DNA from: JAVVFH01 sp032250585
GTDB lineage: Bacteria > Pseudomonadota > Gammaproteobacteria > Xanthomonadales > SZUA-36
Length of the DNA stretch: 9,307 nt
Reading direction: 5' to 3'
Assembly: GCA_032250585.1 (NCBI GenBank)
Contig: JAVVFH010000139.1
Coordinates: 1 to 9,307 of the forward strand
The position numbers and the translations under genes are program-made. The notes under the pieces were generated by a model that saw nothing but the letters and a program-made list of their open reading frames with translations, did not search any database and was not told where the DNA came from. This document shows positions 1 through 6,792 of the stretch, piece by piece; the stretch's first letter is position 1, and each line of letters begins with the position of its first letter.

Positions 1-928
1 AGAGGGTCGCGGCCGCGTTTTTGGCTTGATCGGTCGCGTTTTGTACGCACTCCAGGCGGACCCAGCGTTGATAGATCGGGTTGTATTGGAAACTGCAGTC
101 ACCCACTGCGAGGACGTCCGGGTCGCTGGTCTGGCAATACTCATCGATGCGGATGCCGTCTCCTACCTCGAGCCCGGCGCTCCGGGCCAGTTCGGTATTC
201 GGCACGATTCCGATGGCGATGATGACGAGGTCGGCCTCTATTTTTCTGCCGTTGGCACAGCGTACGTGTTCCACGCCCTGTTCGCCCTCGATGGATGCGA
301 CCCGCGCACCAGTCTGAATCTCGACGCCCTGTTCTGCATGCAGGCGTTCGAAAAAGTCGGATACGGGCGCCGAGGTGACTCTCTGCAGTACCCTCGGCAT
401 CGCCTCCAGCACGGTCACTTCCATTCCGGCGCTGCGCAGCGAAGCGGCGGCTTCAAGGCCGATGTATCCGCCACCGACGATCACCGCGCGCTTGCCTCGT
501 TTGACAAAGGGACGTATTCGGCCGACGTCCGCGATGTTGCGCAGATAGAACACACCGTCCTTATCGACCCCGGTAACCGGTATTTCCCGCGGGCGGGCTC
601 CGGTCGCCAATACGAGCTTGTCGTAGGCCAGTGTTTCACCATCGCTGAGAAGCACCGTTTTGTGACGGCGGTCGAGTTGCCGGACTTGCACGCCCAGGCA
701 CATTTCGACGCTGGCCTTTTCGAACAGCGCGGACGGGCGGATAGGCACTTGCTCGACAGTGCGCGCACCACTGAGCAGGTCCTTGGAAAGCGGAGGGCGC
801 TGGTAAGGCGTAAGCGCTTCGTCGCTGATGAGGACGACGCGGCCGTCGAAACCGCCCTGGCGCAAGGCCAGGGAAAGTTGCGCGCCGGCGTGGCTCGCAC
901 CGACAATGAGGCAGGTGGTATCCGACAT
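1..928 (-). CDS. FAD-dependent NAD(P)H:ferredoxin/rubredoxin-type oxidoreductase (partial, C-terminus beyond window)
   Basis: Flavoprotein that would pass electrons from NAD(P)H through FAD to a ferredoxin or rubredoxin, as in dioxygenase and P450 electron chains. The frame read on the minus strand from ATG at 928 stays open for 309 codons to the window edge. Visible motifs are the FAD-binding GASHAG (residues 10-15), the family segment YQRPPLSK (42-49), LATGARPR near 107-114, a second dinucleotide fold VIVGGGYIGLE (149-159) for NAD(P)H, and the late FAD motif AVGDC (274-278). Family members are about 400 residues, so roughly 90-100 residues, mainly the C-terminal reductase domain, are missing. 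An in-frame GTG at 934 lies 9 bases after a GGGA and is an alternative start. There is no partner ferredoxin or oxygenase in view, so the substrate pathway is unknown. The family call is firm; the exact electron acceptor is not. Confidence 0.93.
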   Translation of the reverse strand, partial: MSDTTCLIVGASHAGAQLSLALRQGGFDGRVVLISDEALTPYQRPPLSKDLLSGARTVEQVPIRPSALFEKASVEMCLGVQVRQLDRRHKTVLLSDGETLAYDKLVLATGARPREIPVTGVDKDGVFYLRNIADVGRIRPFVKRGKRAVIVGGGYIGLEAAASLRSAGMEVTVLEAMPRVLQRVTSAPVSDFFERLHAEQGVEIQTGARVASIEGEQGVEHVRCANGRKIEADLVIIAIGIVPNTELARSAGLEVGDGIRIDEYCQTSDPDVLAVGDCSFQYNPIYQRWVRLECVQNATDQAKNAAATL

Positions 929-1177
929 GCGCACATCATATATTCCCGGCGGGCTAAAAACACGACCCCGAATCGTCGGTTCGACGCAGCATTCCGCTTC
1001 AATTCAGTGGCGTTGCAGGGATTCGGATCGGTATCGGGTCCGCATTTAAACATCACGGTTCCGGCGCGAGGCTGAACTTTATTTTTATATTATTGGCTAA
1101 TACGGAATAATTCGCCTTCGTGATCCGTCCGGCCGCTTCGGTCAGGCGCCTATTATTTGTGCATGGCAGGAGCAGGG
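929..1177. promoter_or_regulatory. Intergenic region between divergent genes, with AT-rich tract
   Basis: About 250 bases separate the divergent reductase and lipoprotein genes. Most of it is GC-rich and featureless. Positions 1077-1113 are strikingly AT-rich (runs such as TTTATTTTTATATTATTGG) and contain the short symmetric elements TATTGGCTAATA (1091-1102, imperfect) and GAATAATTC (1105-1113). This is the most likely place for promoters of one or both genes. I could not find a well-spaced -35/-10 pair with good consensus on either strand, so no promoter is assigned. No convincing small gene was seen here. Confidence 0.35.
1168..1172 (+). promoter_or_regulatory. Ribosome binding site (AGGAG) deciding the lipoprotein start
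   Basis: AGGAG lies 5 bases before the GTG at 1178, which is good Shine-Dalgarno placement. The in-frame ATG at 1163 is upstream of this site, and the ATG at 1208 has no comparable site in front of it. The site therefore favours the GTG start. Confidence 0.55.
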
Positions 1178-3121
1178 GTGATCCCTTTTGATCGATTGAA
1201 TGTCTGGATGAAGCCGCTGGCCGCACTGGTGGCTGCGGCGCTGCTTTCATCCCTGATCTCCAGTTGTGCGGGCACGGCCCGGGGTTCCCGTTCCTCGGTA
1301 TTCGAGCACGATCGGGTTTTGCCGGTCGCCGATTTGCAGATGTCGAAAGCAAACGCGTTGGTTGTCATCCGTTTTCCCGCCATCATTCACGCTGACGCCG
1401 AAGAGCCTTATTTTCACGCTTTTTCGATCAACGCCATTGGCGGTGAAGTGCCGCCGGCCAATCGCACCAAGAAAGTCACGACGCGCATTGCGCAATCGGT
1501 CATCGCCAAGTCCAATTACTTCGTCATGTCGCTGTACCGCGAGTTACAGAAAGATCTGCCGGAAAATACCGTGCTGCTCTCACCGCACATCATTCTGTGG
1601 GACCGGGAGCGCGGTATTTACAGCCGTCCCATCCTTGCCTCGGAACAGATCCCGAGTGTGGTGACCGTCGATTTCAACGTCTACTCCTACCCGGACACCA
1701 GCGCACTGATGGATTCTCCGCCGGTAACCTTCGGCGACCTCGTGACGCCGTTGTTCGTCGTTCACAGTGATCACTGGGTGCGGCCGTCGACGAATGGCCT
1801 GCTGCTTTCCAGTGAACCGTTGCTGGAGGCCGCCTGGGACCAGTCGAGGGAGCAGACCGCGAGTAAGCTTCGGAGCCGGCTGGAATTCGCTCCAGCCCGC
1901 GATCAGCGGCCGCTGGATTTCATCGCGTTTCTGAATTCGCGCGCGAACCCTGGCCGGAGCCTGCCGCTCAAAGCAGTTGGTGATTCGGGACGCGACCTGT
2001 TGGCGGTCGAATCGTACCCCGTCGAGAAAATCCAGATGAATGGCGCTCTGCTCGAGAATCTCTCGGCGGAAAGCGGTTTGGACCCGTTTGCGGAGAGTTT
2101 CGTGCGCGGGGCCGCCACGCGGATCATCCAGACACTGAATCGCGTGGACCACGACCGGGCTACTTTTTTTTCCCGCCAGAGTGCGCTGGCGCGTTTCGAT
2201 CCCGGCCTTGCCGTTGCCGTGCTGGCCCAGGCAAAGGACGAAAGTGTGCGCGCCCGGCTGCAGTTGGCCGAGGCCCTGATCGAAGCGGAACGCAAATTTC
2301 TGGCCGCCCAGGCGCTGAGCATCTACGACGGTACTTACCTGGGTGACTACGGTGTCAAGATGCGCCAGATGATCGAGGGCGAGTACCGCCTGCTCGAGAA
2401 CCGCCGCAGCATGGCACGCAAGCAGAACGTGACCGCCGCGGTGGCTGCTCTGGCGCTGGCCGGCTCGATCTACGGAGCGACGGCTTCAGGAGCGGCCGGC
2501 GCCCTGTCGATGCAGAGTTTCAGCGGCGTGCTGATGCTCGGTTCCATCTGGGCGATGAGTTCCACATTGGAAACCCGCGCGGAATCGGCCGAGATGTCGG
2601 AACACTTTTTGGCGCTGATCGCGCCAGCGCTCGAGCGGCAGATCAGCGTGCAGATGGAGTGGCTGCAGTCCAAAGAGCGCATCACGGCGATGGGCTTCGC
2701 GGAATTCCGCAACAAGACACTAACCCTTTACCAGGCGCGAATCCGCTCGATGGAGGTGGAATTCGACAGCAATTGCACGTTCCGTCACCCGGCTTTCACG
2801 GCGCCCGGCAGTTGGTACGGCGGCTGCCGCGACGGCCTGGCAGACCAGCGCGGATACGGCGTCATCCTGGACGACGCCGGCAACTGGGTAGAATTTCTCG
2901 GCAGCGCCAAAGGCGGCCTGGCTTCCGGTATCGGCGCCATGGCGCTCGGCAAGTCCGGGCAACTGGGGGCGGCTTATTTCGAAGGTGCGTTTCGCGATGG
3001 CCGGCCGCATGGCATCGTGCGGGTCGAGGCGCCCGGCGAACAGCCGCGCATCCGGGCATACGTGGCGGGTGAAGACAGCGGTGCCGCCGCGGCCGGCCAG
3101 TGGCGTGGGCTCGAGTTGTGA
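1178..3121 (+). CDS. Predicted outer-membrane lipoprotein with MORN-like C-terminal repeats, function unknown
   Basis: A large predicted lipoprotein of about 647 residues from GTG 1178; starts at ATG 1163 or ATG 1208 are also possible. The N-terminus has a hydrophobic core and a lipobox ending ISSC, with the lipidated Cys at residue 30 followed by Ala-Gly, which suggests outer-membrane sorting rather than retention. The middle (about 60-410) is mixed soluble sequence with no motif I recognise. Residues about 417-463 are hydrophobic and rich in Gly and Ala, like a pair of membrane or glycine-zipper helices, followed by a helical stretch. The C-terminus carries MORN-like motifs: WYGGCRDG...GYGV from W546 and YFEGAFRDGRPHG from Y600. 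Its stop overlaps the start of the next gene by 4 bases, so the two products probably work together in the envelope. I do not recognise the full-length family. The lipoprotein call is solid; the repeat assignment is by eye. Confidence 0.82.
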   Translation: MIPFDRLNVWMKPLAALVAAALLSSLISSCAGTARGSRSSVFEHDRVLPVADLQMSKANALVVIRFPAIIHADAEEPYFHAFSINAIGGEVPPANRTKKVTTRIAQSVIAKSNYFVMSLYRELQKDLPENTVLLSPHIILWDRERGIYSRPILASEQIPSVVTVDFNVYSYPDTSALMDSPPVTFGDLVTPLFVVHSDHWVRPSTNGLLLSSEPLLEAAWDQSREQTASKLRSRLEFAPARDQRPLDFIAFLNSRANPGRSLPLKAVGDSGRDLLAVESYPVEKIQMNGALLENLSAESGLDPFAESFVRGAATRIIQTLNRVDHDRATFFSRQSALARFDPGLAVAVLAQAKDESVRARLQLAEALIEAERKFLAAQALSIYDGTYLGDYGVKMRQMIEGEYRLLENRRSMARKQNVTAAVAALALAGSIYGATASGAAGALSMQSFSGVLMLGSIWAMSSTLETRAESAEMSEHFLALIAPALERQISVQMEWLQSKERITAMGFAEFRNKTLTLYQARIRSMEVEFDSNCTFRHPAFTAPGSWYGGCRDGLADQRGYGVILDDAGNWVEFLGSAKGGLASGIGAMALGKSGQLGAAYFEGAFRDGRPHGIVRVEAPGEQPRIRAYVAGEDSGAAAAGQWRGLEL

Positions 3122-3915
3122 CCCGGGCGAGTTCATTGCGACACTGGGGCGCCCGGCTCCTGCTGCTGAGCGCTTTGCTCTGCGGCCAGGCTCCGCTCGC
3201 CGCGGCGCAGGGCGCCGTCGACTTCGAGCGCTTCGAAACACTACCGCCCGGCGAGCAGTATCGAAAATTGAGCCTGCTGTTGCTGGTTGCCGGCGGCGTC
3301 GAACCGGAGTTCGTCGAGATGCTGCCGGCTGGCGAAATCGAAGCCGGCGCAATCAGCCTGGAACTGGATGATTTCGTGACACCGCTGGTGCGAATCGTGA
3401 ACCAGGAAGCCATGCTGGCCAGCGCCGCACGGCTCTTTTCATTTGCCCGCGAGCGGCAGCCTGAGATCGAACGGCGCCTGACCGCCATCGGACGGGCTCA
3501 TCCGATCCTGGTCAGCATGATCGACATCGACGAGATTGTCGCCGACGCGATCATCATCCGCAATTCCGTGGCCGACAGCATCGAATATTCCGGCCGGGTC
3601 GACGATCCGCAAGCGCCGGCACGGGTGCGGGCTTTCCGCGAGCGGACTGTCTATCTGCGCAACATGATGGAGTACAACCAGTTCCAGAAAAAGCTGAACG
3701 CGATCACCGAGCAGGCGATCGTCGACCTCGGCGGCCGTCTCGATGCGTACCAGCGCATGTTCGATGAGGAAATCGACCCGGAATTGATCGAGCGCCGTGT
3801 CCGGTCGGCGGAGATCATGAGCGCCCAAACCGGCGACCACTTCGACGAGCAGGCCGCGATGCGAACCAACGAGCTGCTGATGATGCTGATCCTGATGGAA
3901 AGTGAGGTGCGTTGA
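3118..3915 (+). CDS. Exported (periplasmic) protein of unknown function, coupled to upstream lipoprotein
   Basis: A 265-residue protein starting at GTG 3118. This start shares GTGA with the TGA stop of the lipoprotein, a typical translational-coupling arrangement, and it gives a clean signal peptide: positive n-region (R3, R8, R12), Leu-rich core at 13-21, and a likely signal peptidase I site after A30 (AAA/QG). A Cys at 22 lacks a small residue before it, so this is not a lipobox. The mature part is acidic and mostly predicted helical, with charged segments such as RERQPEIERR (111-120) and FDEEIDPELIERRVRS (215-230), and it ends in a Met/Leu-rich helix (about 250-262). An earlier in-frame GTG at 3100 would put six more residues before the signal peptide and overlap the lipoprotein gene further. 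I recognise no family. A periplasmic partner of the lipoprotein is inferred from coupling and co-export only. Confidence 0.8.
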   Translation: MTRASSLRHWGARLLLLSALLCGQAPLAAAQGAVDFERFETLPPGEQYRKLSLLLLVAGGVEPEFVEMLPAGEIEAGAISLELDDFVTPLVRIVNQEAMLASAARLFSFARERQPEIERRLTAIGRAHPILVSMIDIDEIVADAIIIRNSVADSIEYSGRVDDPQAPARVRAFRERTVYLRNMMEYNQFQKKLNAITEQAIVDLGGRLDAYQRMFDEEIDPELIERRVRSAEIMSAQTGDHFDEQAAMRTNELLMMLILMESEVR

Positions 3916-3954
3916 GTTGCTGTGATAGGCTTCAGACCACGAATTTCCAACCGC

Positions 3955-3960
3955 GAGAGG
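3955..3960 (+). promoter_or_regulatory. Ribosome binding site (GAGAGG) for the methyltransferase
   Basis: GAGAGG ends 8 bases before ATG 3969. It fixes that start over the longer in-frame extension reaching back to 3912, which would overlap the previous gene and place 19 residues in front of the signal peptide. Confidence 0.7.
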
Positions 3961-3968
3961 GTTCACCG

Positions 3969-4823
3969 ATGCGAAGCAAAATGATTTCACTGGCCGTTTT
4001 TCTGCTGGGCTCGAGCGCCGGCCTGCTGGCCGAGGCAAATGACAGCGAGCGACTGCAAGCCGTACTGGAAGCCCAGCCCGACGAAGTGCAGGCCCGCTAC
4101 GAATACCGTCACCCGCAGGAAACCCTGGAGTTCTTCGGCATCGAACCCGGCATGACAGTGGTCGAAGCCCTGCCCGGGAGCGGCTGGTACAGCAAGATCC
4201 TGTTGCATTACCTTGGCGAAGAGGGAAAGCTGATCGGAGCGGATTACGCGCTGGAAATGTTTCCCCTGTTCGGGTTTTTCAGCGAGGAGCAGATCGAGGC
4301 CAAGAAAACCTGGGCCCGGACCTGGGTCGCCGAGGCCGGCGAGCGGAGTGGTGAAGACGGCGCCCAGGTCACCGCTTTCGTGTTCGGTTCGCTGCCGGAG
4401 CAGATGCATGGCAGCGCCGACGCGATGCTCTTCATCCGCGCGCTGCACAACCTGGCGCGCTTCGAAGAGCAGGGCGGTTTCCTGAGCGCCGCGCTTCAGG
4501 ACGCTTACGATGTCCTTAAGCCGGGTGGGGTGCTGGGCGTGGTTCAGCACCAGGCGCCTGACGGCATGCCGGACGATTGGGCGGACGGCAGCAAGGGCTA
4601 TCTGAAAAAGGATTTCGTGATCGCGTGGCTCGAAGCGGCGGGTTTTGAATTTCTTGGCGCCAGCGACGTGAACCGGAACGAGCGCGATCAGCCGTCGACG
4701 GAGGACGTGGTCTGGCGCCTGCCGCCCAGCTTCATGACCAGCCGCGACGATCCGGAACTGAAAGCACGCATGGCGGCGATCGGCGAATCAAACCGTATGA
4801 CACTGAAGTTCAGGAAACCGTAG
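3969..4823 (+). CDS. Class I SAM-dependent methyltransferase with signal peptide (COG4798-like)
   Basis: A 284-residue protein that resembles the predicted methyltransferases of COG4798. Residues 1-21 form a signal peptide (R2, K4, hydrophobic core, cleavage after LLA or AEA). The mature part has a class I methyltransferase layout: a motif I region VVEALPGSGWYS (64-75) where PGSGW replaces the usual GxGxG, post-I acidic residue in GADYA (90-94), motif II region DAMLFIRALHNL (151-162), and motif III VLKPGGVLG (182-190). Export is peculiar because SAM is cytoplasmic, yet secretion signals are, as I recall, usual in this family; the natural substrate is not established. The gene follows the exported-protein gene by 53 bases in the same direction with its own strong ribosome binding site, so it may be co-transcribed. 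It ends 38 bases from the convergent antiporter gene. The fold call is good; activity and substrate are unknown. Confidence 0.85.
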   Translation: MRSKMISLAVFLLGSSAGLLAEANDSERLQAVLEAQPDEVQARYEYRHPQETLEFFGIEPGMTVVEALPGSGWYSKILLHYLGEEGKLIGADYALEMFPLFGFFSEEQIEAKKTWARTWVAEAGERSGEDGAQVTAFVFGSLPEQMHGSADAMLFIRALHNLARFEEQGGFLSAALQDAYDVLKPGGVLGVVQHQAPDGMPDDWADGSKGYLKKDFVIAWLEAAGFEFLGASDVNRNERDQPSTEDVVWRLPPSFMTSRDDPELKARMAAIGESNRMTLKFRKP

Positions 4824-4861
4824 CCCGAACACGGCAGGGCGCCGATGTCCCGCTCCGGCTT

Positions 4862-6217
4862 TCAGGCAATCACCAGATAGGCCAGCGTCGATATCGCCGC
4901 CGCGATCAGCGCGTAGGGAATCTGCGTGATGGCGTGTCGGTAGGGCGTGCAGCCCGTGGCCTGGGCGGTCAGTACCGTGGCGTCGGTGTAAAAGCAGGCG
5001 TGGCTGCCGAAAGTGGATGCCGACAGGGTGGCGCCGATTACCAGCGTAATGTCGGCGCCCAGCGCCGCCGACAGGGACGTGACGATCGGCAGCACGATCA
5101 CGAAAACCCCCCAGTTCGAACCCGTGGCAAAGGACAGCGCGGCCATCGAAACGAATACGGCCGCCGGTAGCAGCTTTGCGGTCAGGTACGGGGTGAACAG
5201 CTCGATCACGTACAGCGACAGGCCGAGTTCGTCGTTCATCTCTTTCAGCAGGTAGGCCGCGACCAGCACCGCCAGCGGCGAAAGCATGGTCTTGAAGCCG
5301 TCGAGGATGGTGTCGAAGGTTTCCGGTACGGTCAGGGTGCGCTGCACGGCGATCATCAGCACGTAAAGGCCCAGCGTCAGATAGATACCCTTCAGGAAAT
5401 CCAGGTCGAAGTACCAGGTGGAGGCAGCCAGCACGATGATCGGCACGATGAACTGCCAGGTTTTGCCCTCGACGCCCGGCTTGACCCCGATGGACTGATT
5501 TGCCTCCTCGATGTGCAGGGCGTCGGGCGGCACCATCTGGCCGCCGGCGGCGCGCTGCTCGGCTTTGCGCATTGGTCCCAGCAGCGGAATCGCGCCGTTG
5601 ATCACGAACGGCACGATCAGGAAGGCGAGCCAGGCGTAGAACATGTAGGGGATGGACGCGATGTAGGTCTGGACCCCTTCGCCTTCGGGGGCGATGCCGT
5701 TGTCGACCAGCAGCGCGCCGAAAAATACCGCCCAGGTCGAGATCGGGATAATCACGCTGATCGGCGCGGCGGTCGAATCGACCACGTAAGCCAGCATCTC
5801 GCGCGAAATGCGGTAGCTGTCCGTCACTTTGCGCATCGCGGCACCCACCGCGATCGAGTTCAGGTAATCGTCGACGAACAGGAAGATGCCGAGCACCCAG
5901 GCGGTGTACAGCGCGCCTCGCCGCCCGGAAACCCCGGCGATGATCCGCTGGGTGAACGCACCGATGGCGCCCGTGCGGATGAACAGCGCGATCAGGCTGC
6001 CCATGAAGCCGCAAACCAGGATGATCCAGGCGACCGTCTCGTTCATCATCACGGCTAACGACTTGTCCGCCAACAGCTGCAGCGGCGCGGTGGGTTCGAG
6101 CAGGAACAGGCCGACCACCGTGCCGGTAATCAAAGACTCGATGGTGCGGTGGGTCCAGAGCGCGAGCATGACCACAACCAGCGTCGGTACCAGGGTCAAT
6201 GCCCCGTAGTCGCTCAT
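4862..6217 (-). CDS. nhaC: Na+/H+ antiporter NhaC family protein
   Basis: A 451-residue, highly hydrophobic inner-membrane protein with about ten to twelve predicted membrane segments, which would exchange cytoplasmic Na+ for external H+ (NhaC/COG1757 type, PF03553 domain). Family-like features are a conserved acidic stretch FVDDYLNSIAVG (114-125), DSTAAPISVIIP (147-158), TGSNWG (365-370), and a late segment with STFGSHACFYTDATVL (401-416). A hydrophilic loop at about 214-250 splits the two halves. The start is ATG 6217 (MSDYG...), 17 bases after the cupin stop; a frame reaching upstream to 6310 would overlap the cupin gene and lacks membrane-protein character. No strong Shine-Dalgarno is visible, so translation may depend on reinitiation from the cupin. 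The substrate is assigned by family only: some PF03553 proteins carry other cation or organic substrates. Confidence 0.87.
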   Translation of the reverse strand: MSDYGALTLVPTLVVVMLALWTHRTIESLITGTVVGLFLLEPTAPLQLLADKSLAVMMNETVAWIILVCGFMGSLIALFIRTGAIGAFTQRIIAGVSGRRGALYTAWVLGIFLFVDDYLNSIAVGAAMRKVTDSYRISREMLAYVVDSTAAPISVIIPISTWAVFFGALLVDNGIAPEGEGVQTYIASIPYMFYAWLAFLIVPFVINGAIPLLGPMRKAEQRAAGGQMVPPDALHIEEANQSIGVKPGVEGKTWQFIVPIIVLAASTWYFDLDFLKGIYLTLGLYVLMIAVQRTLTVPETFDTILDGFKTMLSPLAVLVAAYLLKEMNDELGLSLYVIELFTPYLTAKLLPAAVFVSMAALSFATGSNWGVFVIVLPIVTSLSAALGADITLVIGATLSASTFGSHACFYTDATVLTAQATGCTPYRHAITQIPYALIAAAISTLAYLVIA

Positions 6218-6234
6218 GACGTCTGCCGTCAGGG

Positions 6235-6699
6235 CTACTCGATGGGCCCGTCGGGCGAATAAATCACGTAGATTTTCGTGTAACCCTCGGTGTCCCAGAC
6301 GCCGGTCCACTGCCTGGGAATCACTACCGAGTCGCCCGCGGAAACCTCCGTCACGGTGCCGTCACTGGAGGTCAGGGTGACCCCGCCGTCGAGAAAATGC
6401 ATGTACTCGTTGACACCGTAGGGCTCGTTGATCTCGGCGCGCACCTTGCCCGAGCGGTACATGCCGGCGTCGAACTGCTGGTCGGAACTGCGGAACACTT
6501 CCACGTCGTGGGTCGTATTGCCGTTACGCTCCGCGACGACCGGTTCGTAGTCGTGGAAAATTCCACCAGCGATCTGGGCTGCGTCCATCTTGACCGGGTG
6601 CACCGCTTCGTCCGCGAACAGCGGGGCCGCGCAAAGAATTGAAATCACCACGGTCGGCGCGAAACGGCGAATGACAGTTAAACCTGGGGAACGGTACAT
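6235..6699 (-). CDS. Exported cupin-domain protein (Cupin_3/DUF861-like)
   Basis: A 154-residue protein from ATG 6699, preceded by AGGAG (complement of 6708-6712) with an 8-base spacer. This makes the 21-residue longer frame to 6762 unlikely. The N-terminus is a signal peptide: basic n-region (R3, R11, R12), hydrophobic core, and probable cleavage LFA/D after residue 29. The cupin fold spans about 78-148, with the Cupin_3-like pattern E98-Y-M-H101-F-L-D-G-G, then AGDSVVIPRQWTGVW (121-135). Proteins of this small-barrel family are mostly cytoplasmic, so the secretion signal is notable. The classical metal-binding HxH motif is absent, so catalysis is doubtful and ligand sensing or binding is as likely. 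It is the first gene of a two-gene operon with the antiporter. Confidence 0.85.
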   Translation of the reverse strand: MYRSPGLTVIRRFAPTVVISILCAAPLFADEAVHPVKMDAAQIAGGIFHDYEPVVAERNGNTTHDVEVFRSSDQQFDAGMYRSGKVRAEINEPYGVNEYMHFLDGGVTLTSSDGTVTEVSAGDSVVIPRQWTGVWDTEGYTKIYVIYSPDGPIE

Positions 6700-6707
6700 G
6701 CGAGCTT

Positions 6708-6712
6708 CTCCT
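6708..6712 (-). promoter_or_regulatory. Ribosome binding site (AGGAG) for the exported cupin
   Basis: On the minus strand AGGAG precedes ATG 6699 with an 8-base spacer. It settles the start that leaves a proper signal peptide at the N-terminus. Confidence 0.7.
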
Positions 6713-6740
6713 GTCCGGTCTGGATCATTGGGTGGTGGTG

Positions 6741-6756
6741 GCCTATATTGATAGGC
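6741..6756. promoter_or_regulatory. Perfect inverted repeat, candidate operator in divergent control region
   Basis: GCCTAT-ATTG-ATAGGC is a perfect 6-base-arm inverted repeat in the 93-base gap between the divergent cupin and molybdenum-hydroxylase genes. Its right arm overlaps a near-consensus -35 hexamer TTGATA (6748-6753) on the plus strand. On the minus strand, TTTTCA (6776-6771) and TATCAA (6753-6748) with 17-base spacing could form a weak promoter for the cupin whose -10 lies in the same repeat. No T-tract follows, so it does not look like a terminator. A regulator binding here could control both operons. The repeat is seen directly; the operator role is inference. Confidence 0.4.
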
Positions 6757-6792
6757 GGACAATCATAGCCTGAAAAACGGATAAACCGCGAC

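Noticed and set aside
26..1075. Long plus-strand open frame of 349 codons at the left edge
   Set aside because: It is antisense to the reductase frame at 1-928 on the minus strand, which has clear FAD and NAD(P) motifs. The plus-strand translation shows no domain features.
4824..4861. Possible bidirectional terminator between the convergent methyltransferase and antiporter genes
   Set aside because: Only a weak CGGC...GCCG pairing with a short loop is visible (within CGGCAGGGCGCCG) and no T-tract follows on either strand, so it is not called.
4788..6014. Minus-strand open frame of 408 codons overlapping the antiporter
   Set aside because: It is Arg/Pro/His-rich out-of-frame sequence over the NhaC gene, whose own frame gives membrane helices and family motifs.
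6218..6310. Upstream extension of the antiporter reading frame to 6310
   Set aside because: It would overlap the cupin gene by 76 bases and add a hydrophilic Arg-rich segment. MSDYG at 6217 leads directly into the first membrane helix.
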